Positions 26,481 through 34,691 of a stretch of DNA of 64,000 bases are shown here, piece after piece. Each line of letters begins with the position of its first letter. The stretch's first letter is position 1. The stretch is from Bacteroidia bacterium (lineage in GTDB: Bacteria > Bacteroidota > Bacteroidia > Bacteroidales > VadinHA17), in NCBI GenBank assembly GCA_026391215.1, contig JAPLDX010000106.1:23441-87440 (forward strand), given 5' to 3'. Below the pieces are notes generated by a model. It was given only the letters and a program-made list of their open reading frames with translations, was not told where the DNA came from and did no database searches. The position numbers were made by a program, and so were the translations under genes.

Positions 26481-27275
26481 ATGAAAACGAGAATCAGCTT
26501 TATCATAATATCATTATCCCTGTTTATTATGAGTTGTAAGGAAAAAGAACAACTCCCGATCACTGACCTGCATATTCATTTAAAAGGAGATTTCAGCATT
26601 GACGATGCTGTCAAAAAATCCCAGGCAGAAAATATCAAATATGGTATCGCATTCAACTGTGGATTGAAATTCCCTGTTCACCAGGACAGCCAGATTGATT
26701 CCGTGATTCTGACAATGAAAGATTATCCCCAATTTCTTTTAGGCATGCAGGCTGAAGGAAGAGAATGGGTAAATATGTTTTCAAAGGAATCCATGCAGAA
26801 GTTTGATTATGTATTTACTGATGCAATGACTTTTACAGACGAAAAAGGCAGAAGGAACAGAATATGGATGAAGAACGAGACATGGATTGATAATGAGGAG
26901 GAATTCATGAATTATCTTGTAAGGACTATTGTGAAGATCATGAATGAAGAGCCTATTAACATTTATGTAAATCCCACATTTCTTCCTGAACAGATGGCCG
27001 GCAGATATGACATCTTCTGGACAAATGAGAGGATGTATAAAGTTATACAGGCTGCGAAAATGAATAATATTGCAATAGAGATCAACAACAGGTACAGGAT
27101 CCCTTCATCTGAGTTCATTAAGAGGGCAAGAAATGCCGGTGTTAAATTCACTGTTGGTACAAATAACCTGGACAGCAATTTTTCAGGAGCAGAATATGCC
27201 CGTGAAATGATTAAAGAATGCAGCCTGACAGAAGAGGATTTTTACAAACCTTTTAATAAAAGGCAGAATGGATAA
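26481..27275 (+). CDS. Lipoprotein with PHP/amidohydrolase-like fold, function unknown
   Basis: 264-aa lipoprotein (signal peptide with lipobox LFIMSC, Cys19). The mature part begins with ITDLHIHLKGDFSIDDAV, an HxH motif as in PHP phosphoesterases and amidohydrolases, and ends with GVKFTVGTNNLDSNFSG, a position that often carries a metal ligand in those barrels. The other expected His ligands are not evident, so activity is uncertain. It starts 20 nt after the ZIP gene and its last 8 nt overlap the protease gene, which suggests co-expression. I do not recognise a characterised homologue. Confidence 0.75.
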   Translation: MKTRISFIIISLSLFIMSCKEKEQLPITDLHIHLKGDFSIDDAVKKSQAENIKYGIAFNCGLKFPVHQDSQIDSVILTMKDYPQFLLGMQAEGREWVNMFSKESMQKFDYVFTDAMTFTDEKGRRNRIWMKNETWIDNEEEFMNYLVRTIVKIMNEEPINIYVNPTFLPEQMAGRYDIFWTNERMYKVIQAAKMNNIAIEINNRYRIPSSEFIKRARNAGVKFTVGTNNLDSNFSGAEYAREMIKECSLTEEDFYKPFNKRQNG

Positions 27276-27915
27276 TTTTGATCTGTTCAGGACATTAAAG
27301 TTCCTTCCGGGTATAATTCTTGGGCTCACCATTCATGAGTTCAGCCATGCTTTCATTGCAAACAGGTGCGGTGATTCAACATCAAAGGACCAGGGCAGGG
27401 TAACACTTAATCCTTTTAAACACATTGATCCACTTGGATTTATAATGCTCCTGGTGGCTGGTTTCGGCTGGGCAAAACCGGTTGAATTTGATGAAAAGAA
27501 CCTGAGAAATCCAAAAACTGATGTACTTAAAATAGCGATAGCAGGTCCGGCTTCAAATGCATTGCTGGCAATGCTGCTTTCAGTAATCTTTGTTATTTTC
27601 AAAAACCTTGAAACGACTGATTTTTACTATGGAAAGTTCCTGATCACCGAACTGTTCGTATATGCGATATATATAAACTGGGGACTTTTCATCTTCAATC
27701 TTATACCTATTCCCCCGCTTGATGGCTCTCATCTCCTGTTAAGTTATTTAAAGAAATTCCCTTCTTTATATAATGCTCTTTATAAATATGGAACACTGGT
27801 ATTATTTGGACTCATTATTATATCAGCAATCTCGAAAGTAAACCTTCTGCCGATATGGCCGGCGATCGAGTTTCTAGGAGAAGGATTTCTTTCAGTTTTA
27901 GGATATAATTTGTAA
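27268..27915 (+). CDS. Site-2 protease family (M50) intramembrane metalloprotease
   Basis: 215-aa polytopic membrane protein. The zinc site is TIHEFSHAF (His23, Glu24, His27) in the first core helix, and the third ligand is in NLIPIPPLDGSHLLL, both conserved for the FpvI/YwhC-like short S2P group without PDZ domains. VTLNPFKHIDPLG and GWAKPVEFD are also group hallmarks. Such proteases cut transmembrane anti-sigma factors or other helices, and no obvious substrate is adjacent. It overlaps the preceding lipoprotein gene by 8 nt. Confidence 0.9.
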   Translation: MDNFDLFRTLKFLPGIILGLTIHEFSHAFIANRCGDSTSKDQGRVTLNPFKHIDPLGFIMLLVAGFGWAKPVEFDEKNLRNPKTDVLKIAIAGPASNALLAMLLSVIFVIFKNLETTDFYYGKFLITELFVYAIYINWGLFIFNLIPIPPLDGSHLLLSYLKKFPSLYNALYKYGTLVLFGLIIISAISKVNLLPIWPAIEFLGEGFLSVLGYNL

Positions 27916-27993
27916 TTCAGGTAATTCTTATACTTAGAGCTCCTGCACTGAAATATGCAGGATTTTTTATATATTAGAGGAAATAAGCTTGTT

Positions 27994-28683
27994 GTGAAGA
28001 ACCTTCTGCTTATACAAATATTAATTATGGCAGGCTGCTTTGTTCCACAGACCGATAAGTATGAATCACAAAGGCAAAAAATGGTTGAAACCCAAATCCG
28101 GAAAAGAGGTATTACAAATCCGGAGGTTCTCGATGCAATGAGAAAAGTGCCGAGGCATCTTTTCGTCCCGAAGGATTATGAAAATGACGCCTATAATGAT
28201 TATCCTCTCCCGATAGGGTATGGACAAACTATTTCACAACCATTTATTGTAGCATATATGACAGAGGCTGTAAAACCGGCCAACAGAAAAAATGCTCTTG
28301 AGATAGGAACAGGATCAGGCTATCAGGCTGCCATTCTGGCCGAGATAGTCGACAAAGTATATACAATTGAAATAGTGCCTGAACTGGCAAAAGAATCTGC
28401 TGAACGTTTAAAAAATATGGGTTATGACAATATTGTCTGCAAATTTGGTGATGGTTACCAGGGTTGGTCTGAACATGCGCCATTCGATATTATTGTCGTA
28501 ACTGCAGCACCTGATCAGATTCCCCAGCCTTTAATAGATCAGCTTGCAGAAAACGGAAGGCTCATCATACCGGTCGGCTCACCCGGCGGAGTCCAGGAGC
28601 TGATTCTGGTAATTAAAAGGAACGGCAAAACTGAAACCAGACGCCTGACTTTTGTAAGATTTGTGCCGTTTAAGAGACTTTAA
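27994..28683 (+). CDS. pcm: Protein-L-isoaspartate O-methyltransferase, predicted lipoprotein
   Basis: Repairs isoaspartyl residues by methylation using SAM. Core motifs are VPRHLFVPKDYENDAYNDYPLPIGYGQTIS, the SAM loop ALEIGTGSGYQAAILAEI, and FDIIVVTAAPDQIPQPLI. Unlike the cytosolic enzyme, the frame has a hydrophobic start with a lipobox (LLLIQILIMAGC), predicting export and lipidation. The GTG at 27994, preceded by AGAGGAA, gives exactly this signal peptide; an upstream ATG at 27955 is also in frame and would add 13 residues. Exported Pcm forms occur in some Bacteroidota and Proteobacteria. How SAM would be supplied outside the cytoplasm is unclear. Confidence 0.88.
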   Translation: MKNLLLIQILIMAGCFVPQTDKYESQRQKMVETQIRKRGITNPEVLDAMRKVPRHLFVPKDYENDAYNDYPLPIGYGQTISQPFIVAYMTEAVKPANRKNALEIGTGSGYQAAILAEIVDKVYTIEIVPELAKESAERLKNMGYDNIVCKFGDGYQGWSEHAPFDIIVVTAAPDQIPQPLIDQLAENGRLIIPVGSPGGVQELILVIKRNGKTETRRLTFVRFVPFKRL

Positions 28684-28731
28684 ATTATTACTTTTTACTT
28701 TTAACCTGAAAGCCGCTTTTCGCGCCTTTTG

Positions 28732-28804
28732 TGATTCCGGGGCGATTGTTCGCTCGGTTCGAACGCCCGACTCATCCCGCGTACTCGGGATTGCTCTATC
28801 CAAC
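28732..28804 (-). repeat. tRNA-derived remnant or tRNA-like repeat
   Basis: Reading the reverse strand, GTTGGATAGAGCA (D-arm to anticodon stem) and CCCCGGAATCAC (acceptor end) match the adjacent tRNA-Arg. The anticodon arm is replaced by the hairpin ATCCCGAG-TA-CGCGGGAT, and the T-arm carries extra bases between GGGCGTTCGAA and CGCCC. The 5' acceptor strand and a usable anticodon are missing, so it is not a functional tRNA. It lies just beyond the tRNA terminator. It could be a decayed duplication or a copy of a dispersed tRNA-like element. Confidence 0.55.
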
Positions 28805-28812
28805 ATAATAAT

Positions 28813-28838
28813 AAAAAAAGACACTCTTATTGAGTGTC
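28813..28838 (-). terminator. Rho-independent terminator of tRNA-Arg
   Basis: On the reverse strand GACACTC pairs perfectly with GAGTGTC around a 5-nt loop (28820-28838) and is followed by seven T (28813-28819). It begins 5 nt after the tRNA 3' end. Confidence 0.85.
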
Positions 28839-28843
28839 CCAGG

Positions 28844-28917
<74 letters not shown>

Positions 28918-28971
28918 AAATACCGGCGCAAAAATACATTTTTTTTCAATTCGCGCAATTCTGATCTCGGG

Positions 28972-30747
28972 TCAGATTGATTTCATATAATTGACAAGTC
29001 CCTTTTTATCAATTATTTGCTTTAACTTATCAGGAAGAGGTTCAAAACTGAATTTATGTTCTCCAATTATTATTTCGCCCTTCTCAAAGCTCAGATCAAC
29101 ATTATCACCCTGATTGTAAGATTCAACAGCCTCTTTATGCACTATTAGCGCCAGACCCTGGTTTATTGATGAACGATAGAAGATCCTGTTCACGGATTTT
29201 ACTATCACAGCCTTTATACCTGCATGTGCTAAACCCACTGACGGGTGCTCTCTTGAGCTTCCGCAACCAAAGTTGTCTCCGGCAATGAGAATATCACCTT
29301 TTGTTACACTCCGGCTGAATGAAGGGTCAAAATCTGCGAAAAGGAGTGGCAGGATTGCATCAGGATCTGTGCTTAAAACATTATAAGTATGTTTCCCGGC
29401 AAACATCTGATCGGTGTTAAGATTATCAACATCCGAGTAATTCCAGACATTTCCAGATTTTCTTGTTTCTCCTGCCCTGATCTCAGAAGTCTTGCTCTGT
29501 GCCTGACTGTATGGAAACTTTTCATTTCCGGCTTTTTCCCGCGGATCAGTAATAACTCCATTAAGTGCTGACATTGCGACAGTTGCCGGAGAGGCCAGAT
29601 AGATCGATGCTTCTTTATTGCCCATCCTGCCAGGGAAATTGCGATTAGCGGTAGAGATTACCGTATGTCCGTTTGCCGGGATACCCTGTCCTGTTCCCAG
29701 GCATGGGCCGCATGAGGGAGTAAGAACATTTGCTCCGGATTGCAGCAGAGTGGAAATAATTCCCTCTTCAATTGCCTGCAGGAATATTTCCCTCGAAGCA
29801 GGAATAATACTAAGCTGAAAGCCTTCGCGTATTGTTTTGCCTTTAAGGATATGAGCAGCAACGCGCAGATCTTCAATCCGGCCGTTTGTGCAGGTGCCAA
29901 TAAGCCCCTCGTTGACAACTGTACCTGATACTTCATGAACAGACTTGATATTATCCACGTTATGAGGCGCTGCTACTACAGGGAATATCTCATTTAAACT
30001 GAGGCTTATCTCTTTAAAATATTTTGCGCCAGGATCTGCCCACACTCCCTTAATATCTTTCCTGAAGAATTCAGAAAGGACCTGGTCAGCAGGGAAAACT
30101 GCATTCTTGGCTCCCATTTCAGAAGCCAGGTTTGCAATGGTCATTCTATCGGATATATTCAGGCTTTTCACTCCATCGCCATGATATTCAATTGACATGT
30201 AGTTAGCGCCGTCCGATCCTATCATCCCTATTATCCAGAGTGCCAGATCCTTGGCAGATACTCCTTCCTGCAATTGCCCTGTTATGGCAATCTTAATAGA
30301 TTCGGGTACCCTGAACCAGGTCTCCCCTCTTTTCCATATCCCGGCAGATTCTGTACGGTCAATTCCTGCAGCAAAAGCATTGAAAGCGCCGGCAGTTGAT
30401 GTATGGCTGTCGCTTCCAACTATCAGCATGCCCGGCTCAGCGTGATACGACATTATCTGGTGGCATATTCCTTTTCCGGAATCATAGAACTTATTGATAC
30501 CCTGCTGTTTTACGATGTTTCTTATATCCTGGTACTGCGTTGCCAGCTTTGCATCAGCTGGGGGAGCATTATGATCAAGTACAACAAGCATCTGGCCAGG
30601 ATCAGACACTTTCTGTCCGCCCATATTACAGAAAGTCTTAAAAATACTTGAGGTATTATCGTGGGAAAGGATAATATCAGGTTTTGCAAAAACTATTGTT
30701 CCTGCAGAAGCATTGAAAATCTTTTCAGCAAAGGTGAATTGTTTCAT
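28972..30747 (-). CDS. Fused aconitase-family dehydratase (LeuC-LeuD-like), second of tandem pair
   Basis: 591-aa [4Fe-4S] hydro-lyase with large and small subunits fused. The large domain (about 1-410) has GSDSHTSTAGAFNAFAAGIDRTE and cluster cysteines in LIGTCTNGRIEDL and TPSCGPCLGTGQG. The small domain (about 445-591) has NTDQMFAGKHTYNV and DNFGCGSSREHPSVGL with the catalytic Ser-Arg. Isopropylmalate isomerase, homoaconitase and related enzymes share this build. The substrate loop KHTYNV differs from the YLV-type of isopropylmalate and YLRT-type of homoaconitate enzymes, so the substrate is uncertain. It lies 32 nt downstream of a paralogue. No leuA or leuB is nearby. Confidence 0.87.
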   Translation of the reverse strand: MKQFTFAEKIFNASAGTIVFAKPDIILSHDNTSSIFKTFCNMGGQKVSDPGQMLVVLDHNAPPADAKLATQYQDIRNIVKQQGINKFYDSGKGICHQIMSYHAEPGMLIVGSDSHTSTAGAFNAFAAGIDRTESAGIWKRGETWFRVPESIKIAITGQLQEGVSAKDLALWIIGMIGSDGANYMSIEYHGDGVKSLNISDRMTIANLASEMGAKNAVFPADQVLSEFFRKDIKGVWADPGAKYFKEISLSLNEIFPVVAAPHNVDNIKSVHEVSGTVVNEGLIGTCTNGRIEDLRVAAHILKGKTIREGFQLSIIPASREIFLQAIEEGIISTLLQSGANVLTPSCGPCLGTGQGIPANGHTVISTANRNFPGRMGNKEASIYLASPATVAMSALNGVITDPREKAGNEKFPYSQAQSKTSEIRAGETRKSGNVWNYSDVDNLNTDQMFAGKHTYNVLSTDPDAILPLLFADFDPSFSRSVTKGDILIAGDNFGCGSSREHPSVGLAHAGIKAVIVKSVNRIFYRSSINQGLALIVHKEAVESYNQGDNVDLSFEKGEIIIGEHKFSFEPLPDKLKQIIDKKGLVNYMKSI

Positions 30748-30779
30748 AGAAATCTATAAGCATTTGAATTAACTAAATA

Positions 30780-32594
30780 TCAACCAAAGAGACTTCCGTT
30801 CTGCCATATTTCATACTGCACATCAGAAAATGGCACGGCAGATGTTGTTTTATTGTTACGTGAATTTGTGACTATTCCTGTCCTGAGATGAATTTTGATA
30901 TTATCTCCATCATGCAAATCCAGTTCATCAAGCGATTTGCAGGAAATAATCGGCAGGGCGGCGTTTATTGCGTTTCTCTCGTATATTGCCCCGAACGATT
31001 CAGCAAGGATGCCCTGTATGCCAAGTGAGATAAAGCAATCGACAGCCTGTTGTCTTGAGCTGCCGCTTCCAAAATTCTTACCTGTAACTACAATATCTCC
31101 AGATCTTGCTTTTTTCGAAAATTGCTCATATCCTTTCAGGTTATCGAATGTATATTGACCCATCTCCTTCATATCTGTAATTGCCAGGTACCTGTTATGA
31201 AAGATCATGTCTGTATCAATATTGTCTTTTTTAATCAGCCATATTATTCCTTCTATATAATCAGGTTTGGCTTTTTTGTCTTTGTGCCTGTCTTTCTTGT
31301 AATTATTTGAAACTGATTTAGACGGCTGACTGAAAACGGAAGGTTTAGCCGGAATTTTATCGGGTGTCGTTATATATCCAGCCACGGCAGAAGCTGCAAC
31401 CACAGCAGGTGAAGCCAGGTATACGCTTCCCTTCCCCTGCTTTCCGGGAAAATTCCTGTTTCCTGTGCTTATAGTCACCTCCTCCGGACCATTCTGCCCG
31501 ACCTGCCCTGCTGCACAACCGGCACAGCCTGCATTTGAAACCAGTGCTCCGGCCTTCTTAAAAATATCAATCAATCCATCCATAAGACAGTTCTTCCATA
31601 TTTCGTCAGTTGCAGGTACAATTTTCAGAATAACGCCTGGGGCGACTTTTCTGTCCTTAAGTATCTCGGCAGCCTTTTGCATATCTTCCATTCTTCCGTT
31701 TGTACAGCTACCGATAAATGCAGAATCTATTTTCTGTCCTTCTACCGATGCTGCATCGACAGTGTCATGAGGTTCTCCCGGGCGGGATATCACCGGAAGA
31801 AATTTTGTGACATCCAGGTCGAATTTCTTTTCGTATGACGCATCATTATCGGCAAAAACGGGAGTAAACTTATTTTTTGAATTGCGGCTGCAAAATTCAA
31901 TAATCTCCTTGGATGGCGGGAATAATATTATTATGGCACCCATCTCGGTTGCCATTGATGAGACAGTTATCCTGGCATCAAGGCTCATTTTATCAACCGA
32001 ATCACCATATAGCTCCACTGAATATCCAAGAAGAGAGTTTGCCCCGAAGATCTTCAGTAGGTTCAGTATAATATCTTTTGAAGTTATGTTTTCCGGAAAT
32101 TCTCCATTTAACTGGATCCTGACAGAAGGAGGCACCTTAAACCATATCCTTCCGTTATGCCATGATGCAGCTATATCCATATCTCCCATTCCCTGACCAA
32201 AAGCGCCGACAGCTCCAAGGATGTTGGCATGTGAATCGGTTGAGACGGCTGTTGCACCCGGATATACATATCCTTTGTCAATCAGTATATGCGTACCTAT
32301 ACCAGCATCAATATCGAAAATCTTAATACCATTTTCACGGGCAAAAAGTCGGCAAATATGTTGATTTACTGCATATTTCTGATCAGATCCTGTCGGATTG
32401 CAATCGAAGGTAAACAGGGTTTTTTCAGGATTTTCTATCTGCAATCCGTGATCCCTGATATTTTTGACAACATTTGCACCTCCAAAATCACGCGCGACCC
32501 TGACATCTATGCCAACATCAATTATTTCATCCGGATGTACAGTTTCATTTTTTGAATGTGCTGCAAGTATTTTTTCAACCAATGTCATTGTCAT
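30780..32594 (-). CDS. Fused aconitase-family dehydratase (LeuC-LeuD-like), first of tandem pair
   Basis: 604-aa paralogue of the downstream gene, also a large-small fusion. Large domain: VSTDSHANILGAVGAFGQGMGDMD, cluster cysteines in FIGSCTNGRMEDM and NAGCAGCAAGQVG, and STGNRNFPGKQG. A Lys/Ser-rich linker (about 420-450) leads to the small domain: NIDTDMIFHNRYLAIT and GKNFGSGSSRQQAVDCF. Its substrate loop RYLAIT is closer to isopropylmalate-type enzymes than that of its neighbour. The AraC-type regulator gene lies 51 nt upstream on the same strand. The pair may catalyse two different dehydration/hydration steps of one pathway, or one may be isopropylmalate isomerase. Confidence 0.87.
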   Translation of the reverse strand: MTMTLVEKILAAHSKNETVHPDEIIDVGIDVRVARDFGGANVVKNIRDHGLQIENPEKTLFTFDCNPTGSDQKYAVNQHICRLFARENGIKIFDIDAGIGTHILIDKGYVYPGATAVSTDSHANILGAVGAFGQGMGDMDIAASWHNGRIWFKVPPSVRIQLNGEFPENITSKDIILNLLKIFGANSLLGYSVELYGDSVDKMSLDARITVSSMATEMGAIIILFPPSKEIIEFCSRNSKNKFTPVFADNDASYEKKFDLDVTKFLPVISRPGEPHDTVDAASVEGQKIDSAFIGSCTNGRMEDMQKAAEILKDRKVAPGVILKIVPATDEIWKNCLMDGLIDIFKKAGALVSNAGCAGCAAGQVGQNGPEEVTISTGNRNFPGKQGKGSVYLASPAVVAASAVAGYITTPDKIPAKPSVFSQPSKSVSNNYKKDRHKDKKAKPDYIEGIIWLIKKDNIDTDMIFHNRYLAITDMKEMGQYTFDNLKGYEQFSKKARSGDIVVTGKNFGSGSSRQQAVDCFISLGIQGILAESFGAIYERNAINAALPIISCKSLDELDLHDGDNIKIHLRTGIVTNSRNNKTTSAVPFSDVQYEIWQNGSLFG

Positions 32595-32645
32595 AGCTTA
32601 TTTTTTAGTAAGATCAGGTAATAATCAAACCCGGAAAGATTTAAT

Positions 32646-33494
32646 TTATCTGTACTGAGCCCTGTAATCACGTGGTGAAATGCCTTCAGTCTTCCTGAAC
32701 TGCTTATTGAAATTAGATATGCTCTCAAAACCGCATTCAACCGCAATATCATGAATCTGGTATTCTGTTTCACGGAGAAGATAGCATGCCTTGTTTGTCC
32801 GCACCCTGTTAACATACTCGACAAATCCTGCCCCGCTGTTCTTTTTAAAGAAACGGCTAAAAGCGTATGGGTTCATTTGTGCTATTTTAGAAACTTTTTC
32901 CAGTGATATCGGTTTAAAATAGTTTTCTCTGACATAGGTATACGCATCAGCCATTTTTTTGTTCCCACGTTCATCATAAACCTGCTTATAATTTTCGGAG
33001 CAAAGAAGGATCTTTTTCTCAGACTGGCACATGATTCTGACAACATTAAAGAAATCGATCATTTTTTCAATTCCGGCATTGCCGGTCATCTCAACAAGAT
33101 GTTTTTCGACCTTTTTTGCATCCTCAACTGAAAAGCCAATTCCTCTATCAGCCTGGGCCAGCAGCTCTCTCACGCAATGCATTTCATGCTGTCCGAGAAG
33201 TGCATCGCCCAATGACGACTGCCTGAAATGAACCACGATACCATGCTTTTCAGGCAGATCTTTTTCGGGTTTGTAATAATTCCATGAATGAGGAATATTT
33301 CCGGCGACAAGAACCATATCGTACTGATCAAATAATTCGACGCTATCACCTACGATACGGGTTCCATTGCTTTTAATATTCAGCACGAGTTCATATTCCG
33401 GATGGAAATGCCACATTCCTCCGGTATCGGTTATATATTCAGCAATAAAACCGCCTCCGTCATCATAACTTATCTTCTCAAGTTCCGCTATCAT
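32646..33494 (-). CDS. AraC-family transcriptional regulator with cupin sensor domain
   Basis: About 282 aa. The N-terminal cupin is marked by MWHFHPEYELVLNIKSNGTRIVGD and the VLVAGNIPHSW strand. The C-terminal pair of helix-turn-helix units spans ISLEKVSKIAQMNPYAFSRFF and YQIHDIAVECGFESISNFNKQFRKTEGISP. Such regulators usually sense a small organic ligand. Its position directly ahead of the two dehydratases makes them likely targets (inference). The frame extends to an ATG at 33569, but CAAATTTA at 33524-33531 reads as a reverse-strand -7 box, which puts transcription start near 33517 and favours the ATG at 33494. Confidence 0.88.
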   Translation of the reverse strand: MIAELEKISYDDGGGFIAEYITDTGGMWHFHPEYELVLNIKSNGTRIVGDSVELFDQYDMVLVAGNIPHSWNYYKPEKDLPEKHGIVVHFRQSSLGDALLGQHEMHCVRELLAQADRGIGFSVEDAKKVEKHLVEMTGNAGIEKMIDFFNVVRIMCQSEKKILLCSENYKQVYDERGNKKMADAYTYVRENYFKPISLEKVSKIAQMNPYAFSRFFKKNSGAGFVEYVNRVRTNKACYLLRETEYQIHDIAVECGFESISNFNKQFRKTEGISPRDYRAQYR

Positions 33495-33588
33495 CAGGAA
33501 ATATAATTTAACCGGTATCCTTTCAAATTTAAACAATATTACGTCAATTTCCGCTGAGAAAGATTTCAAAATAATTTTTCTTTAATAA

Positions 33589-33619
33589 TTTGAAATTACA
33601 AATTTTATATGTAAATTTG
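33589..33619 (+). promoter_or_regulatory. Bacteroidota-type promoter of the 6S-like RNA
   Basis: TTTG (33589-33592), 19 nt, then TAAATTTG (33612-33619): an exact match to the Bacteroidota sigma-70 consensus. Predicted start of transcription is near 33626. Confidence 0.65.
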
Positions 33620-33625
33620 TTACCA

Positions 33626-33841
33626 AGCTCATGCTATTGGTATAAGAGGAGATGAGCAAGGGTTGGGAGTGAGAATCAACAGGATTGTATTGCAGACATT
33701 GACTTTCACATCTGGGACCTGAGGAACAGCGCCAGCTTTCCGTGGTTCCATCCTTTTATCAGACAGTAGACACGGGAATTATCTTTTTAATAAAACCCGC
33801 TCCCTGATTCTCACAACCACCCTTCCTCCTCTTATTTTTTT
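33626..33841 (+). ncRNA. ssrS: Probable 6S RNA (Bacteroidales type)
   Basis: About 215 nt bounded by a consensus promoter and a T-run (33835-33841). The two ends form a long interrupted duplex: 33642-33651 with 33826-33835 (10 bp), 33658-33663 with 33819-33824 (6 bp) and 33670-33678 with 33805-33813 (9 bp), leaving a large central region that includes a GGAAC/GTTCC hairpin near 33733. A rod closed by long-range helices with a central bubble is the layout of 6S RNA, which binds RNA polymerase holoenzyme in stationary phase. In Bacteroidales this RNA was first described as the Bacteroidales-1 motif. The region has no protein gene. Another structured RNA is possible. Confidence 0.6.
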
Positions 33842-33959
33842 ATACCCTCTGATATGCCTGCACGGCTGGTTATATATATCATTTCACGAGTAAAATAATT
33901 CATTATCTTTGTTTTTGGGTGAATTGGGTAATCTGATTTTTTAATATTAACGCGAGGCC

Positions 33960-34691
33960 ATGAGAACTTATATCAGGCGCAGGGAGAAGAATGATCAGCT
34001 TGTCGTCTTTTACGGAGGATGGGGTATGGATGAGAATGTCTTTACTCCGTTATGCAATGATGAGTTTGATTTTATTCTTTTTTATAACTATTCCGCTAAT
34101 GAAGCCCTGGTACTTCCGGAGATGAAGGTATATAAGAAAATCACTCTTATCGGATATTCTCTTGGAGTTTGGGCCGCGGAATATCTTTCATCAAAAACCG
34201 GAATAAAGCCTGATGTAACTATAGCTGTTAACGGAACTCCTATACCTGCCGATGACAATTACGGCATACCACTTAAGATATTTGAGGGGACACTTAATAA
34301 TATTACTGAAGCGCACATGGACAAATTCTATTTGAGGATGTTCGGCGACAGGAAGACCTTCAGAATGAATGCAGACAGAATACCACACAGAACAATCAAG
34401 TCGCTTCACGACGAACTTAGATGGCTCTATAACAGAATAATGGAACAAACTGAGCCGGGTTTCAGATGGGATTATGCTGTATCAAGCGAAAATGACCGTG
34501 TTTTTCCGGCAGGTAATGTCAAAAGTTACTGGCAAAAGGAAAAGCTCACACGGCATATTATTCTTCCCCTTCCCCATTATTTATTTAATCAATGGAATTC
34601 CTTCACTGATTTCATAAGCTATGTGGAGCAGTTCAGAAAGAAAAGGGTTCCAAAAAGGAAAATACAGGAAGCTGTTCTTAAAGATCTTTGA
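33960..34691 (+). CDS. bioG: BioG-like pimeloyl-ACP methyl ester esterase (DUF452)
   Basis: 243-aa alpha/beta hydrolase of the DUF452 family. FYGGWGMDENVFTPL is the oxyanion-hole region, GYSLGVWAAEY holds the nucleophile Ser67, SSENDRVFPAGNVKSYW the likely acidic position, and LPLPHYLFNQW the catalytic His. In biotin synthesis BioG cleaves pimeloyl-ACP methyl ester to free pimeloyl-ACP. No other bio gene is adjacent, whereas bioG often lies with bioC or bioF, so the assignment rests on family resemblance. It follows the 6S-like RNA and overlaps the convergent BrkB gene by 14 nt. Confidence 0.75.
   Translation: MRTYIRRREKNDQLVVFYGGWGMDENVFTPLCNDEFDFILFYNYSANEALVLPEMKVYKKITLIGYSLGVWAAEYLSSKTGIKPDVTIAVNGTPIPADDNYGIPLKIFEGTLNNITEAHMDKFYLRMFGDRKTFRMNADRIPHRTIKSLHDELRWLYNRIMEQTEPGFRWDYAVSSENDRVFPAGNVKSYWQKEKLTRHIILPLPHYLFNQWNSFTDFISYVEQFRKKRVPKRKIQEAVLKDL

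Noticed and set aside
28732..28804. Second functional tRNA
   Set aside because: Missing 5' acceptor strand, no usable anticodon loop and an insertion in the T-arm.
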